Positions 1-16,915 of a stretch of DNA of 64,000 nt are shown in pieces. Below the pieces are notes generated by a model. That model worked only from the letters and a program-made list of their open reading frames with translations. It made no database searches and was not told the DNA's origin. Positions within the stretch are counted from its first letter, which is position 1. Every line of letters starts with the position of its first letter. The position numbers were made by a program, and so were the translations under genes. The stretch comes from Pomacea canaliculata (lineage: Eukaryota; Mollusca; Gastropoda; Architaenioglossa; Ampullariidae): the NCBI RefSeq assembly GCF_003073045.1, contig NC_037590.1, positions 27,554,449 through 27,618,448 of the forward strand, written 5' to 3'.

Positions 1-1761
1 AGGCAAGAGAGGGGAACAGGAGTTTGGACAGTCTCTACCTCAACACCACCATGGCCACATCTTTCGCACAATTAGCTTTTTTTGTCTCCGAGGCGCCCCA
101 TCCTACATCATGCATGGTTACATACAGCGGCAGACAGAAGGTAAGAACAGTTACAGACAGACCAAATGATGATGAAGACAGAAATAATTATGTTGTCACC
201 ATGCTGCTAGATGCAAGTAGAGAATGGACACAGAGACTGTTTTCTATGGGTAAGGAACGCTAACATTAATTTTAAACTCACAAAAATTAAAATGGATTGA
301 GGAAGTGGTTGTTGATGTGCATTTTGAAAACTGTGCCGATGGGCTGTTAAGAACATGCGGAGTCATTGGTCCCGGCACGTCGATATAAAATGGCGGAAGT
401 TTTGTAAAGTATCACATCTTGTAAAGTATCCGCGACTTCCAAAGTGTTTACTGACATCATGGGATGAGTAAAGTCCACTCCCACTTTCAGCAAAGATCGC
501 AGCCATTGCTTGTAATGGTCTCTGAGCTGCTTTGTATTGTACAAAAATGACAAAAAAAGCGAGGCCGCTGTATGGTCTCAGAAACACTGTTCCCTCGATT
601 ATTTTGTTCTGTCAACCGCAAAACACAACTGTACATGTTCCGAAAGACTATGTTGAAACAAGACGTACAATGAACAGGTTTCTACACTTTTTGACGGTAG
701 ATCCCCCACCCCTGTCCCAGCAAACATACCATCCAAACCCCGCCACACATGTACAAGCATATACTGCAACAACTGACGAGACAGAACTAAAGTGACAAAT
801 CAATTATATTACAAAAGTCATGAGAAAAATAATGGCAAAATTAGTTAAAAAAAGGTTTCGCTGGAATCTGAATGTTAAGTTAAAACCCATGGAGTGTAGG
901 CCGAAAAGTACATCAGACCCAGAAAAAGAAAAAAAAACCAAACAATTGTTAGAAACGACATTTTCCGCTGTGGACAGGACTAGAAACATTAGAATCACCT
1001 CACCACCTCAAATTCATTCGGAGATGTCATCAAGTGAAAAGCCATTCCCTCCATCCCTTCTATTTGTTACCGATATGTATCGTGAGAAATACATTCACAA
1101 AATGCTAGCACAGACAGGCTTTGATCTGTTTTATCGATGTAATCTGATGTTGTCAATCAACTGGCAGCAGCCGTCTCCTTTTCTCTGCCGCTAAACAAAA
1201 GCTATCCCCCCTATGTACAAGGTAAAGGTCACTAAGTGCATACGACACGGAATGCGACAAGTCCATAATGGCTTCACTAGTAATGAAATTCCTGCTAGCC
1301 CTCACCATTTCATCCTTGCCAGTATCTTGAGCAATTTCCTAAACTGTAATAAAATTAATCCGCTGTTATTAAAAAGCATCAAGCAGAACAGCAAATAAGA
1401 CTATTTCTACGGTCTACAGAACTTAATTAAGTGAACCTTTTTACATTGAAACACCTCTTTTTCAAACTCTTGGTACTATAAACAAATTAGGAATTTTTCT
1501 TCCATGATGCTAACAGTATATTTTTGTTCGTTTAAGTAGACCCATATAAACTTATATCTGACCCCCCCTCCCCCCCAAAAAAAAAAGGGTTTGTGAGAAA
1601 AATATCAAAACTGATCGATTCTGCAAAAGGTTGTGCCATGTGTTTCACATTTATCTGATGGGAGATGCCTATAAAAATAAATTAAGCAACACAAGAAATT
1701 ATTCTGTACTCTGGTCACATGGTCTTCGTTAATAACACACATCCACGTATTCTGCAAGTTG
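1..1761. other. Spacer without a recognised gene
   Basis: This stretch lies downstream of the fascin 3' end. It is AT-rich, with a C-run followed by an A-run near 1563-1587. Several open frames exist, the longest at 820-1194 on plus, but none shows a recognisable domain, a convincing splice pattern or protein-like composition. I read it as intergenic. Confidence 0.5.
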
Positions 1762-1767
1762 TTTATT
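1762..1767 (-). terminator. Candidate fascin poly(A) signal
   Basis: The plus strand reads TTTATT, so the minus strand has AATAAA about 600 bases downstream of the fascin stop. A GT-rich stretch follows on the minus strand within 30 bases, as expected for a cleavage site near 1745. The fascin 3' UTR would then be about 2367-1745. I did not see a better signal nearer the stop. Confidence 0.4.
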
Positions 1768-2367
1768 TTGCAGCTGATATATATATATGTATCGTATATT
1801 CTTCAGTGACAGGATACTCAAGTCAATGCTGTGATTAGTGCATGTGCACTGATACCAAGGATTTCTCAATGACAGATTTGGTCGCTGACAGTTTTGCAGC
1901 AGAAAAACAATGTTAGCTCCAAGAGGCCTCTTAATTTAGAGTTGTGGACAATGAATGTTCCTGCATGAAGAAAAGCTGAGCAAATCATTCAGGAAACTTT
2001 AGATACCCCGGAACCACTAGAATTTGTTGCTGATGGATCCGTCCAGGTGGCATGTAGCAGGCAGTCTGTGTGTACTCACCAACAGATTCACAGGCGACCG
2101 GCCCCAGCAAATGTTTCAGGTCGAGAAAAAAATCCTGTCTGACGTCACGTGACACGATGTTAAAAGCGACATCAGAAACCAAACGTCCAGGAGAGTGCGT
2201 GGAGTGGACAGCGCTACGGGGCTTCCAGCGGACGCCCTGAAGACGAAAGCGTCCAAAAGGTCGAATCCAAGATGGGCACGGCTACCAGAGCCATGTTTGA
2301 GAGGACAAGATGGGGAGAGAGACGGTCCAGGCTGACAAATGGTAAAGGGGAATCCTCGATGGGCGGG

Positions 2368-5300
2368 TTAAAACTCCCACAGGACGGTCTGGTCGATCTC
2401 TCGGCCCACAGCCGCGGAACAGGCCGTTCTGCTCGCCCTTGATGAAGCATCCATTGTCGGCCAGGATGGTTAGCATGGAGTTGCCACGGAACTGCAGCCA
2501 GAACTGGGTCTTTGCCGACCCGTCTGCCACGATGGCCCCGTCTTCGCCTTACTGCCCAGTACTTGCCGTTGGCAGCTGTAAAAAAAATAAAAATAAACAT
2601 GCATAAATACAGACAACAACAGCCTTACGCTATATATTTTTCGAAATAGAATACGTCTTAAAAAATTCCTCACATCGTTACATTTTTATAGAATATGTTT
2701 TTTTTAAAAAAATACCCATCACCCGTACAAAAGCAAATTATTTATGGGAGGTATCATACTTTGGCTGCATCTGTTAGAAAAAGGTAACAGACCTTCCTGC
2801 TGAGGCTAAAATTAATCTTGCCGTAATAGTGCGACGCACTTACATAATCATTAAACTGAAGTGTCAAAAACGTGTCCCTTTCATCTCACCTCAACCATCC
2901 TTCTTAACTGCCATGTGTGTGTGTGTGTGAAGGTGGTCTCATTGAATCTTTGATTAAATCAAGAAAAAAAAAAAAAAGAGCTATCGTAAAGCATCAAACT
3001 CCAGAGTCGTTGTGGAGGGGAAGTTTCAATTTCACCTGTCCGACATTGCTTTAGTTTGCTCAAACAGGCAGTTTGCGCACACCTTCGTGTTTAGTCGGGT
3101 TGACCCCGGTGACCCCTACGTCCTGATGAACCAGGATAAACGCAGAGAATATCGCGGCTCTTCGAGATCAAACACTCAAACACTGTCGAGAAAGAGAGAG
3201 AGAAATCTGGTGGCCAGTCCAGGTGCACCATGCCTCAAGAGTCGCAAGGCAGTTTAGCCGTTAAGCGTTATATAAAGCTGAGTATTGAGCTGGCCATGCC
3301 ATGATTCAATGAACTCCCATGACGGCCCCTACACGAGTACAAGACTGCCCTGACGCCAGCTCAACTAGTGTGTGTGTGTGTGTGGGGGGGGGAGGGTTTG
3401 AATGGGTAGGGGGATGATCGAGCCGTCATCGTCCACGCCATCAAAGGCACGTGGCTCTGGCCGTCTTCCCACCATCAGCACCAGGGACCATCGATTTGTG
3501 GTAATGCTTGTTTGCCATGTTTCTCTCCATGTTACTTCATTTCCCGTCCCCCTGGGAGCGAATGCTTGTTGTTGTGTAGCTACCTGTATGGCAAACAGCT
3601 GAGTTATGTCCTTGTTTTTTCGAACTAGGTCTACATGCTAGTAATTCTAAGCGATTGTCGTTCGTCAGATGCCCATTGGGTGTCGAGCGAGTGGAAATGG
3701 CGACCTCATAAAACGCCCACCCTGATTCCAGACGATTCTAGCGAAACTAAATAACACTTGAGCTACCCTTACCTTTATTTACACAAATTATATTAATTTG
3801 GATTACAGGTTCTCAGCCTAGGCATGGTAAAATAATCGGCATCTGTTGCCTCCAACCCTGTGGCTTCCTTAAGAAGCATGCCATCTCATCTACTCCAAAT
3901 TTTTTAATCGAGCGAGAAAAGGCTAATGTTCCATTTTTTTCGACAAAAGCCATTACGACTTTCACTAGTGCTGGCGCTATGCCTTTAGCTGTCGTTAAAA
4001 TTACATAAACACAGACTGAAACACGACAGGGCAACACAATATACCGGTGCTGCTAAATAACTAAATCATAACTGCCAACATCTACCCACATAAAATAAAC
4101 AAAAATTTAAAAAATTGTCTAGTGTAGTTGTATCTACTACATCTAGTACTTTAACAGCGCTAATTACAGAGGAAAGACGTGGGCTCACACAAACTTTAGT
4201 GGGTTCTCACCTTTGAGAAGATAGGCGCCGGTGCTGGCAGACTCCACATAGATGACCTCATAGGTGGTTCTGTTGCACACAACGTCGGCTTTGGCTGCCC
4301 CAGGTGACTTGGCACCCACGAAGCCGAAGTCGCTCCTCAGGACCAAGATCGGTCTGTTGACGATCTTGACCCGAAACTTCTCCTTGTCCGTGGCAGAATC
4401 ACTACCGGCCGTGAGACTACCGGTGGGCTTGTTGTAGATGTAGCTGTTGTTATTAGCTTTGATGACAATGCTACCATCGTCAAGCCATTCCACCTCAAAC
4501 AGTGTTTCCGGGCATCTGGGAAGAGACAAGAAAGACGTTTTATACACAACAGGAGTAAAAACAGTTGCACGTGTATCCTCCAAAAACACACGTCTACTTT
4601 TTTAAATGGTATCCATCGATTCCTTCTCTTTTATGCAGGGGTGTGTGTGTTTGCTTGTGTACTCACATGCTTGAACCAACGCCCTGCACGCCTCCCAAAG
4701 GCTCGAGTGACCAGTATTTGTTATCCACGGTGCGGAAGGCCCACCTGCCAGAAGAACGTTCGTACTCCATCTGGAATATTTCTTTGTCTGTTTCTTCATC
4801 TTCCTGGTTGGCCGACACATCCACACCTGCAACGTGCATAGCGAGAAACTGTAGTAATCAACAAAATCTTAGCAAAGACCTAGAAGATCTTGTCATAACT
4901 ATCTTATACTGTCAAGCTATGTTTGAGGACACTGACATGAGCTTTCCTCTACCCTGACATATTTGGCACAAGCATTAGAGGATTATGATATGAAGTCCAC
5001 ACGAAGTGTGTTTTCTTTGCGCGCTCTTGCGTGCATACATAATTGTCATCCTTAACTGCACAAACAACCAAGTTATATAGCCGTCATGTAAAACTGTTGC
5101 CAAACGTAGTCAAATGTTAGTTCATATTTGTGCGGTTACAAACGGCCTTATGATAATAAAAACTTTGTGCAGGACCATCTGTGTCTAGACAAGAGAATAC
5201 AAACTGTGCGCAAAAGCCTTCTGTGACGAGACAAGAGCAATTATTGAGACAAATAGCAAGTGTGACAATCTGTCCTTGCCCAGTCATCAAGCGGCTGACA

Positions 5301-8300
5301 GCTCAAAAGGTGAAGGTGCAGCACTGTCACCTCCGAAGGTTAGACGATTTAACCCCACGACTGACTGATGGCAGCAGCGAGGCACAAGCCGGCACCTCCT
5401 CCCATCTCTTCCCACACTCACATGCCTCATGCCTTCAGGCGGTCCTTCTAACACGGTTTGTGACGACAGCGGACATCCGTCATGCGCATCGTACCCATGC
5501 TCGTTTTAGAAGGAAGCCAGCGCAATGGAAGTTATTCACACGGTGCTCAGTCATCCTCATCCCTGCTCAGAAACTGAAACTGTTAATCCTGCAGGCGAGT
5601 ACTTAAACGCGCTGCCCAATATCCCTGCCCATCACGGAAGAGAGCGTACTTCCAGCTCCTACCCTCGACAAGCAGCCAGCCCAGAGATGCTCCTTTAACA
5701 TCGGGGACGTTGGAGTGGCGTCGAAAGGCCCGGATCCACAGCAATAAAGTATTGATGTTGTTCCTCGTTCCATTTCCTTTTATATTAATGTGATTCATTG
5801 TTAGCACGGTAAAGAGCGTGGGATCAGCTCTGGTCCTCGGTGTTGATCAAGGTTTTGAGTTATAGCACTTTCTAGTCTGACGGAAATCAAGTTGCTAAAG
5901 GGGCTGAGTTATTGGACGCTCAAGCTAAAGCCAGCAGAATGACCTAGCGCAGCAGCAAAATGGGTTAGAAGTACGAATTCTCTGCACATTGCAACTTTGC
6001 TACGTTGCTATTTAATCTCTACTGGATAACATTAAAATTAAAACATCGACGCAAACTCTCTTACATACAGAGGGAGGGCGAGAAAGCGAGCGAGCGAGGG
6101 AGAAATTCCACAAGGGCTTAAAAACTAAGCCAGGATGACACTTCTTTGATGACTTGAGGCCATGCAGGTCAGATCAGCGGTCTGCCACACCTTGGCACAA
6201 CTGCCCTCAAATTCCCCACGTGATCGAGACGGTCCGCGACAAGCAGTGTCTGAAAAATTCTTTGAAGCTGCGTGACGTGTAATTCGTCGGAGACACTGGT
6301 CGTCAGAAAGAACAAAGGAAGAACAACAGCCCAAGGCCCAGTTCAAAGCAAGATCAAAAGGGCAAAGTTAGCCAACGGATCTGAGCGCAGTCGTCAGGAT
6401 GTATGTGCAGCTACACCTGGCAATGGAGGGGGAGCTTTTTTTTTTAACACTGAGGCTAGCAAACGTGTTACGCCACGCGACGCCAACAAGATGGCCAGAC
6501 TCTCCTGCTATGTCTGGGAGGTGACGGCCTGTAAGGTCCCGGCGGGCGCTGGGCATGCCTGAAGCACGTAGTGTCGTAGTTGAAGGGTTGTGTGGGGCTG
6601 GCACAGCACGGACAGTGTCGGCCACTTGGCGTGCCGGAACTCCGCAAGTGCTTAGCGCTCCACGGGACCAGCGGCAATGAACGCAATTCATCTAGCGAGA
6701 CTAGTACCAACTTCCCACCAACTACCACTTCAGTTCTGCTCCAGTCAGCATAAATAATCCTCTCTCCTACACATAATGTTTTCCAATAGGCGTCGGTTCT
6801 AACTGCCTATTCTGTCTAATCGATTCTCATAATAAACGTATTATACTCGCTGAAGAGCCCTAGAATATACTGGCAAGGTCTCCAGTAGGGGTCATGGAAG
6901 GGTGTGCAGTCGTGCGCAAACAATGCCCCAACAACTGACCACACATATTTCGTGCTTAGATGACATTATTAACAATTTCTTGCATAGATTTCATCTATCC
7001 TCATGTCAAAGACATCTACCGAAGAAACGTCAGCAAGGGAAACGAATACTGACCTACTCTGAGCTTGAATAAGGCCTGAGCGAACATGTACAAATGTACA
7101 GGTGGGTGAGAGGTCAGTGCTACACATCATCAAATGTCGCCTTTAAAACACTCTGTAAAAAGTGTTTCCTCTCGCAACCCTGACTAACACCAATACCGAG
7201 CACATAATTAGCAAGAAACCCTGACACAGTTCCCACAGCCGGCACTAGCCCCGCCCTACTTGCACGGACCGCCATCAAGATGGAGCACTAACCCATATCA
7301 ACACAACAAGCTGCCCCGCCGCCATCACACCAGCTGCTGGGGGCGAGACACAACGACGTTCTTTAACGGGCTTTCCGGGACTGTGAGAAACGAGGACATG
7401 CAGGAGATGTAGCATCAGATGCAGCCTGACCTCAGCTAGATGTCTGCTCCCTGATGTGCACCATTACATGCATTTTACTGTGCTGCGCTGAAATTTTCCC
7501 CTGAATTGTTTACAAGCCACATTTCGTCTATCATGTCAACTTGTGTGCTGCACATTCCGATGTTTAGTTTTTATATTTTTGATTTTGTTTTGATCAGGTT
7601 CTGACGACCTCGGGCACTGGTGAAGAGTGAGGCTGACCTCTTGACCTCTTTTTTTTTTCCTCTTCAAACAGCTGTCGTTTAACTGGTTCCAGACAAACAA
7701 CTGTCGTTAAAATGGATATAAAGTCCAGTCCACAATACAAGAGGCACTCTCTCTTTATCCCACAAAAGAGCCTGAAGAATTTCTTCTGGGATCTGCCTCG
7801 TCCATTCCAACCTAGTTTTTATCTTTTCAGATGCTCATCCACTCCTACAACGAGAGACTGGGTGATGCCGAGCTGCAGTGAACAACTTGCTGTCGGAGGA
7901 GGGGGAGGAAACGAGGGTGTTGAGGAACTGGCTAGCACGTGCATGTCTGTCCTGCTGGTGCTGGAGCAAAGTGACATGACAACGAGTCCTGTGCACGGTT
8001 AGCACTCTCCTCCCTCCCGGACTTCTCCACTTCCATTGCCGAGTGTTTATCTCTCAGCCGCATTAATCAACATCCGACAAGTGATCTATCGTATCAAGTG
8101 GGGGCTTCCAGTTCAGATCCGCTGTTCCTTCGTATCATGATCCAAAAGCTCGCAGAGACTTGTATACATGTACAACATACGGACATTTTGCTGATAACGT
8201 GCAAGATGCACGCGGTGAAGTAAAGGGAGACGATATTTTCTAATTTACCACACCCCGAGATTCTTCACACTTGGCGATACCAAGCTTTTTTTTTTTTTTT

Positions 8301-11300
8301 AACAAAAAGCACGAAAACAAGTGTAAATTACAAATGTTCTGCAACTCCCATGGTCTAAAGGTAAACAGCATTCTCAACTCATTGTTCCACTCCTATACTT
8401 TCTCGTGTTTCGGCTTCGCATTAATTAAAATCTTTCTTTTAACAACTGACAAGTCACACACACAAACACTCTCTCTGGCTCTCATTTTCTCTCTCCGGAC
8501 CTCCAATTTTACAACACGCAGTATATTGCTCATTCGTCATTTGAACATGTTTCCAAAACTTAAAACTGTTCTAAAGAAGCAATATTTTTGTGCAAAAAAA
8601 GTTTTAACTTATTCAAACATTTTTCATTATTGTGCACTGTGTTTCTCTATAACTGAATATCTAATTAGAATTAAGACTAACGCTAAGACCTGAAAATGTT
8701 TAAATTAAAATGTGCAACTGGCTCCTGAAGGTTTTTTTTAAAAAAAATCTCGTCAAGTCTCTATTACGAACAAGCGAGCTGCCTAGTGCGTGTTCCCTTC
8801 AGATTTCAGCCTCTTATCCGAGACTCCGCACCCCACCAGACTTGTGCTGATACAAAAAGATGAATTAGAACCACTACTGCCGTCTGGAAGTCAGCATCTG
8901 ATAAGCGAGCTATTTCAGTCGCCAGGCCTCCCCACCCCACTCTATCGCCACTTGCGGGTGTCATGTCAGAGCCCGGTATCCTCCACAGCTGCCGACTTCA
9001 AGACTTTTAGAATGTCTCTGGTATTTGTGCCATGTTCTCCGCGTATATTGCGTATATCTGTGTACTGCCGAACACTCCATAAGGCGATAAAAGTGCACAT
9101 TGTAACATTGCGACTTCAGTGTAGAGGTCTGCTCTCAATAGGGATATGCGCTTACAAAAACCCAAATGTTATTTTTATGATTTATTTTTGTTTGGTTAAC
9201 GCTTTGAAAATAACTTCAATGCTTTGGGAAAGTCTCAGACAGTCTTTATAATTGTAAAAAAAATTCTGTGTTTATTTCCACATGAATCTTTTCACGAGGC
9301 ACATAATGATAGCCTTCCCCTCCGGAGTCTGGTCAAACACGCCCAAAGGGAAGGATGTGTCTGCCGAACGCACCGCCAGGGTCTACCATCACTCGCCAGA
9401 AGCATCAAGCGGTCTCCGGGGGGGGGGGAGACCAGCATAGCTTGTGCATGCTAGACATGCAAACACCTTTTGACCTAATATTTTTCCCATAGTACAAGCA
9501 AAATAACAACCAAAAAAGCTTCAATCGTTCGTCCCTGTTCCAAATCTTGGCATGCCCATCTTATGAACCCTACCACAAAGAAGTGAAGTAGTTGCTGCAG
9601 TCTTTTTGGAGAATTACACATGCATGTGACCCTCATCCCAATTGTCGGCTTGACCTCTTCAAGTTTTGATGTCAGCTCTTCGCAATGTGTGATGTATCTG
9701 TGCTTAACAACGGGGGGACAAAAACCAACTATCGAAATATTGTAAGCAAATCACGTTCATGCCAAGTTTCAAACTGCTAGGCTTGTTTCTTATGAATTTC
9801 CTGAAGAGAGAAACCGAAAATGCCATGACTAATGTAATTTGTCAAAATTTGCAGCAAGCCACGGGCGCCTCTAGTTTTAGCGAAGCATGATGCTTCGTCA
9901 GCATCAACATTGCCTTTCAGAGATCTTTATTCTACAGAATTCAAATTAGCAGATTCTTCTTTGTTGTATTATTGAATATTCGTAATTAGTTTGCATTCTT
10001 AAAGTTCAGCTCGTAGTAACTTTTAAAGTCTTGATGAGAACGAACAGCGAGGGACTTCGAAAGAACCTTGAACAATACTCCCTATGCGAGGAAAGGATCC
10101 GTAATTTTTAACTACTGCCAAGGAAACTGGTAAGGGACTCAATCACAGTTTCTGCACGTGCGCGTGAGTTGACGGGTGTTGTCATTATACACTCCCATCG
10201 CGTTTGGCAACAAAGCCGCTGCGCACCTGCTCTGTGCTGTCACATCTTGACGGCGGCTCCTTGCATCGGGAGACTTTCCCATTCAGACGGAGGGAGCACA
10301 GCAGCCAATCGGCGAAGTGGAAACGTGAAGCGGCGAGATGAGTCACGATCGCTCTCGCACAGCGCGCGGGATGCCAGACAAAAGTTGGCATCTCATCAAG
10401 CGATGTCCGCCACCCCAGCAATGACCAAGCCAGGGGGGCTCGACTACAGCAGTTACACCAAGCGTGACTTGCAGCAAGAAAGGGAGGGGTGGGGAGGAAT
10501 GTCAGTAGAGATCAGGGGTAGGCTTTGCATTGCTGGGGAGGGACAGGGGCAATGGACGGGGCTGCGTGAGTCACTCGCGGATGGTACATACCTGAAATGT
10601 TTTCACTACGCAACCGAATCGGTAATTAAAATATTTTCAAAATTTCATAGAAATGCACTAAGACAGATGAGAGTTAAATGTGACTTTTTTTTTTTTTAAA
10701 GATAAAAACTCTTTAAAGAGAGAGAGAGAGCTTGTAGTTAAAATGCATCCATTTTTAAACAAAGTTATTCCTTTCTATTCTACTGTGTGCGTTTTGATTT
10801 GATATGATGCATTCCCAAGACGGCTGTACAACAGAAAAGTAACGGTTTTACAACCAAGTAGTATCAAAATGATGTGTCTGGTTGCCTCTATCTGGACGGA
10901 ATTTACAGAGCCTGATAACCCAAACTCAATACTTTTCACAAAATAAATAGGATCTCAAAACCTGAGCATATTCTACCGGTATACTTATTCTCCCTATCCA
11001 CCTAATCTCACCCCCAAACACGCGGTCATCTACGTACAAAAGATCAGACATAAACAAGTCTTATACATTTGTTAAGTATTGATAAATACCATTCTGACAT
11101 GTTTAGTCTATTTACAACGGATAACTGGAGAAGGGGGGTGATTTGAAAACTTTTGTTTCCTGATTCGGATACTGTAATTACGTAGAAACCCTAGTTCATA
11201 AAGGAACGAGAATCGCTCAAACCCAGTCTTTCGCGCTTCAAGCACTATCGCAATGAAAACGCTCCAGTTTTACGCCGCACAGCGACGCGGACTTCTTTGT

Positions 11301-12750
11301 GTGCATGCGGCAGGTCTGATTGGCCTCTACAGGCAATGTACGAACGACAGTCAGAATATCAATAAACAACTCTTTTGAGACCAGACAAGGTTTTGTGCAG
11401 TGAAAGTCTTTAAGAATCTAACAGAGACATCTGGTCAATTAAAAGGTCTTACGAGAAAGAATTAAAAACAACCACGACCAAACAAATGGTTTTTAACGTG
11501 ACAAACGTGAATCATATCTCCTTTTATCCAGTATGTGAAGAGATTAAATGTGTTTTTAACAATATCGTGAACATAATGCTTGCTTTAAATGTTCATGAAC
11601 CACATAACAGGCCAGCATAGAGAAGCCTTTGTTTTATTCTGCATGCACATGAGCACACGTGGAGCACACAATCTTTGTAGTATCATTCTTTTTGGTACCT
11701 TGACGAGTGTGTGGAAAGGAGGAGACTCGTGTGCGTGAATGTGAAGTGTAGACGAAAACGAATGGAATAACTGGTATAACAGGCCATAACTGCCCACTAC
11801 AGTACTAAGCCGATAATTCTAACCTGACAATTTTGTTAGCTCTTAAGCACATAAATGGAAGAACAATGATCGCAAGTATTTTTCAGAAATAAAAAAGTAC
11901 ACAAACCTTGCTTGATGGAGACCTTCTTGCCATTGTAAGCGATCAACACTACTTGGGGATGCGTGTCCTCGAGTGTGAACAACTCGTCTTTGCCGACAGT
12001 CTTATTACGTCCCTTCATGGTAGCCGTGGCACCGACTCCAGTCAGGTAGCAGCCTGCGGAGTCGCGGAAGGCTAGTCCTCCGTTCTGTCCAGACCGGATC
12101 TCCAGCGTGAACTTGCAAGCTTCGGTCAGCTGGGGACTCAGCTCCCCGGTGGTGCTCAGGTAGCGGCTGTCATAGGTTTTGAGCGCGTATTTGCCGTCCA
12201 CAAAGTCGAGGAAGAGCAAGGATTTCTCCCCCCATGGGATGGTCTGTGTCACCTGCAGCTGGTCCTCACACACGTGGGCATATCGCTTTCGGTTGACGTT
12301 GCGCAGGTGGACTTGTGGGTGGATGGACAACTGAACGGTCCACAATTCCCGGTCAGTAACCGTTTTTGCAAAGCACTTCAAGCTGTCGTCGGTGCCACCG
12401 AGGTAATTTCCATGCACTTGGTTTTTGAAGGCCCACTTGCCCGAGCCATCCTTAGCATATTCAACAACAAACTTCTCTGTTTGGTCAGGCTCCTCCACTT
12501 CACAAGTAACATTGCCATACTTATCAGCAGATACATAGCGGCCTAAATGACTTCGAATGTACAACACTTCTTCCACAGGGTCTTGGACCAATACAAACGT
12601 TTGTTTCTTCTTCAGCCCGGTGCCAGAAACGTTAATCTTGCAGCCGAACGATTCGGCTGTGAGGTATTTTTGAGCATAGTTTATCAGCCCCACCTTCCAG
12701 CCTGATTCCGCTGCTTTGTTCACGCCGTTTACTCCGTTGACTGCGGTCAT
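2368..12750 (-). CDS. FSCN1: Fascin (actin-bundling protein)
   Basis: Fascin cross-links actin filaments into the tight parallel bundles of filopodia and other protrusions in the cytoplasm. The coding exons are 12750-11907, 4826-4667, 4515-4211 and 2575-2368, all with GT-AG splice sites and matching phases. The product resembles fascin throughout: an N-terminal LTAESFG, a GLKKKQ stretch near residue 45, KRYAH, VGKDELFTLE, then DVSANQEDEETDKE at the start of exon 2. The predicted length is about 504 residues, against roughly 493 in vertebrates, enough for the four beta-trefoil domains. The ATG at 12750 opens the first trefoil at the usual distance. The last exon reads correctly (KYWAV, then a C-terminal TVLWEF and stop at 2370-2368) only if one extra base is ignored near 2549-2550 and another near 2399-2402. 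Uncorrected, the frame runs on to 2214 with unrelated sequence. I count four coding exons here; the first exon carries 281 codons. Family assignment is very sure; the state of the last exon is not. Confidence 0.93.
2576..4210 (-). other. Fascin last intron
   Basis: This 1.6 kb intron joins the exon ending CTCAAAG at 4211 (donor GTGAGA) to the last exon at 2575 (acceptor TACAG). It contains short GT repeats near 2914-2929 and 3369-3383 followed by a G-run. I see no further exon in it. Confidence 0.6.
4827..11906 (-). other. Fascin intron 1
   Basis: This 7.1 kb intron separates the 281-codon first coding exon from the second. Its donor on the minus strand is CAAG then GTTTGT at 11906, and its acceptor ends GTTGCAG at 4827. 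I see several open frames, for example 10169-10699 and 8271-8693 on plus, but no conserved protein. It holds a few simple tracts: a GAGC-type purine run near 6065-6105, a G-run at 9418-9429 and an AG repeat at 10719-10730. A regulatory role is possible, as for many long first introns, but nothing here shows one. Confidence 0.7.
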
Positions 12751-15858
<3,108 letters not shown>

Positions 15859-16186
15859 TTGACATGTTCCAGAGATCTTTCCCGGTGTGATTTTTGTTTA
15901 CTGGGTTTTCTTAAATACCTGAAGTAAATTTATCAATTTACTTAATTTTGTCTCTGATAAGTCTGATAGAAAAAAAAACATGCAGATCTGTTCAAAGAGT
16001 CATATGCATATGTAAAGAAAAGTTGTTTTTTTTTCTAAATTTTGTTTGAATTTCTTTTATCTTTTTTCATTGCTGCTGTCATGTGAAATCTTGCTATAAT
16101 GTTGCTTTGTACCATACCTACTTAAAAAGCGTCTTATAAAAGAGCTTCTAGAGGAACCTTTAAGATGTGTTCAAATAATCTAAAGA

Positions 16187-16192
16187 AATAAA
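16187..16192 (+). terminator. Candidate ALKBH5 poly(A) signal
   Basis: AATAAA lies 330 bases after the ALKBH5 stop codon. It is the first canonical signal on this strand after the gene. A further AATAAA near 19024 could serve a much longer 3' UTR. Confidence 0.5.
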
Positions 16193-16735
16193 CATCTGGT
16201 CATTCAGATGTTCACCCATGTTCTTCAGTGGCTCTAGCTTTCAAAATTTAGTGTTCAAAGACCTTTAACAGAGTTTTGTTGGAAGTAGTATGAAGCTCCT
16301 ATATGAGGCAAATAGGGTCACAGAAGTAGTACTTGTAAAGGAATTGGGTAAACAGCTCTTTTAATTTGCACTTAAAGCAGCCATTCCTCAAAAGAAGTAG
16401 TGGGTTTTACGTCACACATTATAAACATTTTATGTCCAATCATAGTTAAGAGAACAAATTTCTTCTAACCATGTGTTCACATCTGAGAAGATCTTTACTT
16501 TCAGTGTTCTTTACAGCCTTGTTTGTGATATTCAGAGGATCATGGAGCTATACTGCAACCTCCCTTACACCACTTAAGTGATAAATTTGTTGATGTCTCA
16601 GAAAATTTTTGATATTGTAGGATCACTGAGGGTGGGATGCATGTAGTTTGTTCTTGCTGTCATGTTACCTTATCCATTCCAGGGGCATCGTACCTTTAGT
16701 GCACTGCTTAACACACTAGCTCAGGATATCACCTG

Positions 16736-16915
16736 GGTGGTCCGGTGCTGCAACTGTTAGGGCCTGTCACCAATACAATGAAGGTTGGCTGTTCTGGCTT
16801 CAGTTCTTGTCTCTAGCACGCTGTTCTCACTCTGCATATGGCATCTGTTTACAGGGCTGGCTGCCTTGCTGTGATATAGCCCTAATTATAAATCACCTAT
16901 TCCCACCCCTCAGGG
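16736..16915 (+). mobile_element. tRNA-derived SINE, family A, copy 1
   Basis: The copy begins GGTGGTCCGGTGCTGCAACT and shares an ordered set of blocks with copies at 38693-38873 and 54047-54245: CTGTCACCAATACA, GGTTGGCTGT, a B-box-like segment, CTCTGCATATGGCAT, CAGGGCTGGCTGCCTTG and a 3' end rich in CCCACCCC. The head carries A-box- and B-box-like sequences as in tRNA genes. This copy is more diverged than the others. Imperfect flanking repeats (TATCACCT and TATTACCT) may be an eroded target-site duplication. Confidence 0.75.

Noticed and set aside
820..1194. 124-codon plus-strand frame
   Set aside because: It has no recognisable domain, low-complexity lysine-rich parts and no splice context. 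It looks like a chance frame in AT-rich DNA.
10169..10699. 176-codon plus-strand frame inside fascin intron 1
   Set aside because: It is long for chance, but its composition and lack of any motif do not support a gene, and it starts from a non-ATG codon.
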